Source: Acidobacteriota bacterium (GTDB lineage: Bacteria > Acidobacteriota > Vicinamibacteria > Vicinamibacterales > UBA2999). Taken from it: a DNA stretch of 5,147 nt. Location of the stretch: assembly GCA_947478985.1 (NCBI GenBank), contig CANJYC010000164.1, positions 1 through 5,147 of the forward strand, read 5' to 3'. A program made the position numbers and the translations under genes. The notes under the pieces were generated by a model, which saw only the letters and a list, made by a program, of their open reading frames with translations, made no database searches and had not been told where the DNA came from. Position 1 is the first letter of the stretch; every line of letters starts with the position of its first letter. Below, piece by piece: positions 4,415 to 5,147 of this stretch.

Positions 4415-5147
4415 ATGGATGCCCGGTCGCTCGATTCCGCGAGTCTCGCCGCACGCGTGCTCACAGGAGATCCCCGCGGGATCGCCCGGGCCATCTCCCT
4501 TGTCGAGAGCGAGACGGCCGCCGGCGCTGAACTCATCCGCCGCATCTATCCGCAGACTGGTCGTGCCTGCCTCGTCGGCATCACCGGCCCGCCCGGCGCG
4601 GGCAAGAGCACGCTCGTCGATCGTCTGACCGCGGAGATCCGCGCCGCGGGCCTCACCGTCGGCGTCATTGCCATCGATCCCACAAGCCCGTTCACCGGCG
4701 GCGCTGTGCTGGGCGATCGGGTGCGGATGGGCGCGCATGCCGCGGACGCCGGCGTGTTCATCCGGAGCATGGCCACGCGCGGCCATCTTGGCGGACTCTC
4801 CCGGGCCACCGGCGATGCGGCACTCGTGCTCGATGCGTCTGGCAAGGACATCGTCATCATCGAGACAGTCGGCGTCGGTCAGGACGAAGTCGACATCATC
4901 CGGACGGCCGATATCTCGATTGTCGTGCTCGTGCCGGGCACCGGTGACGACGTGCAGGCGCTCAAGGCCGGAATTATGGAGATCGCCGATATCTTCGTGG
5001 TCAACAAGGCTGACCATGAGGGTGCCGATCGTCTCGTGGAGTCCGTCTCAGCCAACCTCGCGCTGCACGCGTATGCCCCGGGCGAGTGGCGGCCGCCGAT
5101 TCTCAAGACCCAGGCGACCACCGGCATCGGCATCGGCGAGCTCTGGA
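4415..5147 (+). CDS. meaB: methylmalonyl-CoA mutase-associated GTPase MeaB (ArgK family), N-terminal 244 residues
   Basis: The frame is open to the right edge, so about a quarter of the usual ~310-330 residues is missing. The P-loop GITGPPGAGKST is at 55-66. DPTSPFTGGAVLGDRVRM follows at 88-105 and contains the Mg/switch residues. TRGHLGGLSRAT is at 121-132, the Walker B/switch ETVGVGQDEVDI at 150-161 and the guanine-specificity NKAD at 197-200. These blocks are diagnostic of MeaB/ArgK G3E-family GTPases. MeaB gates delivery of adenosylcobalamin to methylmalonyl-CoA mutase and protects the enzyme from inactivation; in actinobacteria and proteobacteria it often sits next to the mutase genes. 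No mutase gene is in view, but it could lie downstream. The only ATG in frame after the upstream stop (4394-4396) is 4415; it lacks a visible Shine-Dalgarno. The old name ArgK (arginine transport kinase) is considered a misannotation. Confidence 0.95.
   Translation, partial: MDARSLDSASLAARVLTGDPRGIARAISLVESETAAGAELIRRIYPQTGRACLVGITGPPGAGKSTLVDRLTAEIRAAGLTVGVIAIDPTSPFTGGAVLGDRVRMGAHAADAGVFIRSMATRGHLGGLSRATGDAALVLDASGKDIVIIETVGVGQDEVDIIRTADISIVVLVPGTGDDVQALKAGIMEIADIFVVNKADHEGADRLVESVSANLALHAYAPGEWRPPILKTQATTGIGIGELW

Noticed and set aside
4387..4545. N-terminal extension of the outer-membrane protein up to 4545
   Set aside because: It overlaps the meaB coding region in antisense and lacks secretion features. 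The signal peptide begins at 4386.
4229..5017. Long minus-strand open frame (262 codons) opposite meaB
   Set aside because: It lies antisense to a clear MeaB GTPase with all its G motifs. Its composition (Asp/Arg/Ala-rich, no domain) is that of a GC-rich shadow frame.

Overview
The window is GC-rich, gene-dense bacterial chromosome. It probably comes from an Acidobacteriota lineage, likely near Vicinamibacteria. That placement is inference from family resemblance: small secreted 'DGKWTG...KLTG' proteins, secreted 'RPDKxADYExVL...GWKVxK' proteins, a short outer-membrane barrel, and the style of the HemW and MeaB sequences. There is no rRNA or marker gene to confirm it. I see no tRNA, CRISPR array, insertion sequence or phage gene.

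Layout, left to right: (1) the C-terminal part of a DnaC/IstB-type AAA+ ATPase, cut by the left edge; (2) a short spacer with a small palindromic repeat that resembles dispersed REP-like elements; (3) two tandem paralogous secreted proteins of about 125-129 aa (632-1009 and 1129-1518); (4) a radical-SAM heme chaperone hemW (1571-2704, GTG start); (5) a second tandem pair of paralogous secreted proteins (2735-3193 and 3289-3897), separated by a strong intrinsic terminator; (6) a convergent gene for a small outer-membrane beta-barrel protein (4386-3916, minus strand); (7) the first 244 codons of the GTPase gene meaB/argK, divergent from the barrel gene and cut by the right edge. The best-supported functions are hemW (heme delivery) and meaB (protection and repair of B12-dependent methylmalonyl-CoA mutase). 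The four small secreted proteins have no function I can name.

The most unusual structure is a duplicated spacer of about 67 bp. It follows each of the first two paralogues and carries the first seven codons of hemW. The upstream copy therefore holds a broken hemW start that ends as an 11-codon mini-ORF over the ribosome binding site of the second paralogue. Both copies can form the same 15-bp stem with one bulged G. In the intact copy this stem encloses the hemW start codon. The stem differences between the copies preserve pairing, and the remaining internal differences lie in the loop. This is a possible cis-acting RNA structure or the scar of a tandem duplication, and perhaps both. I found no convincing evidence of a larger new multi-gene system.
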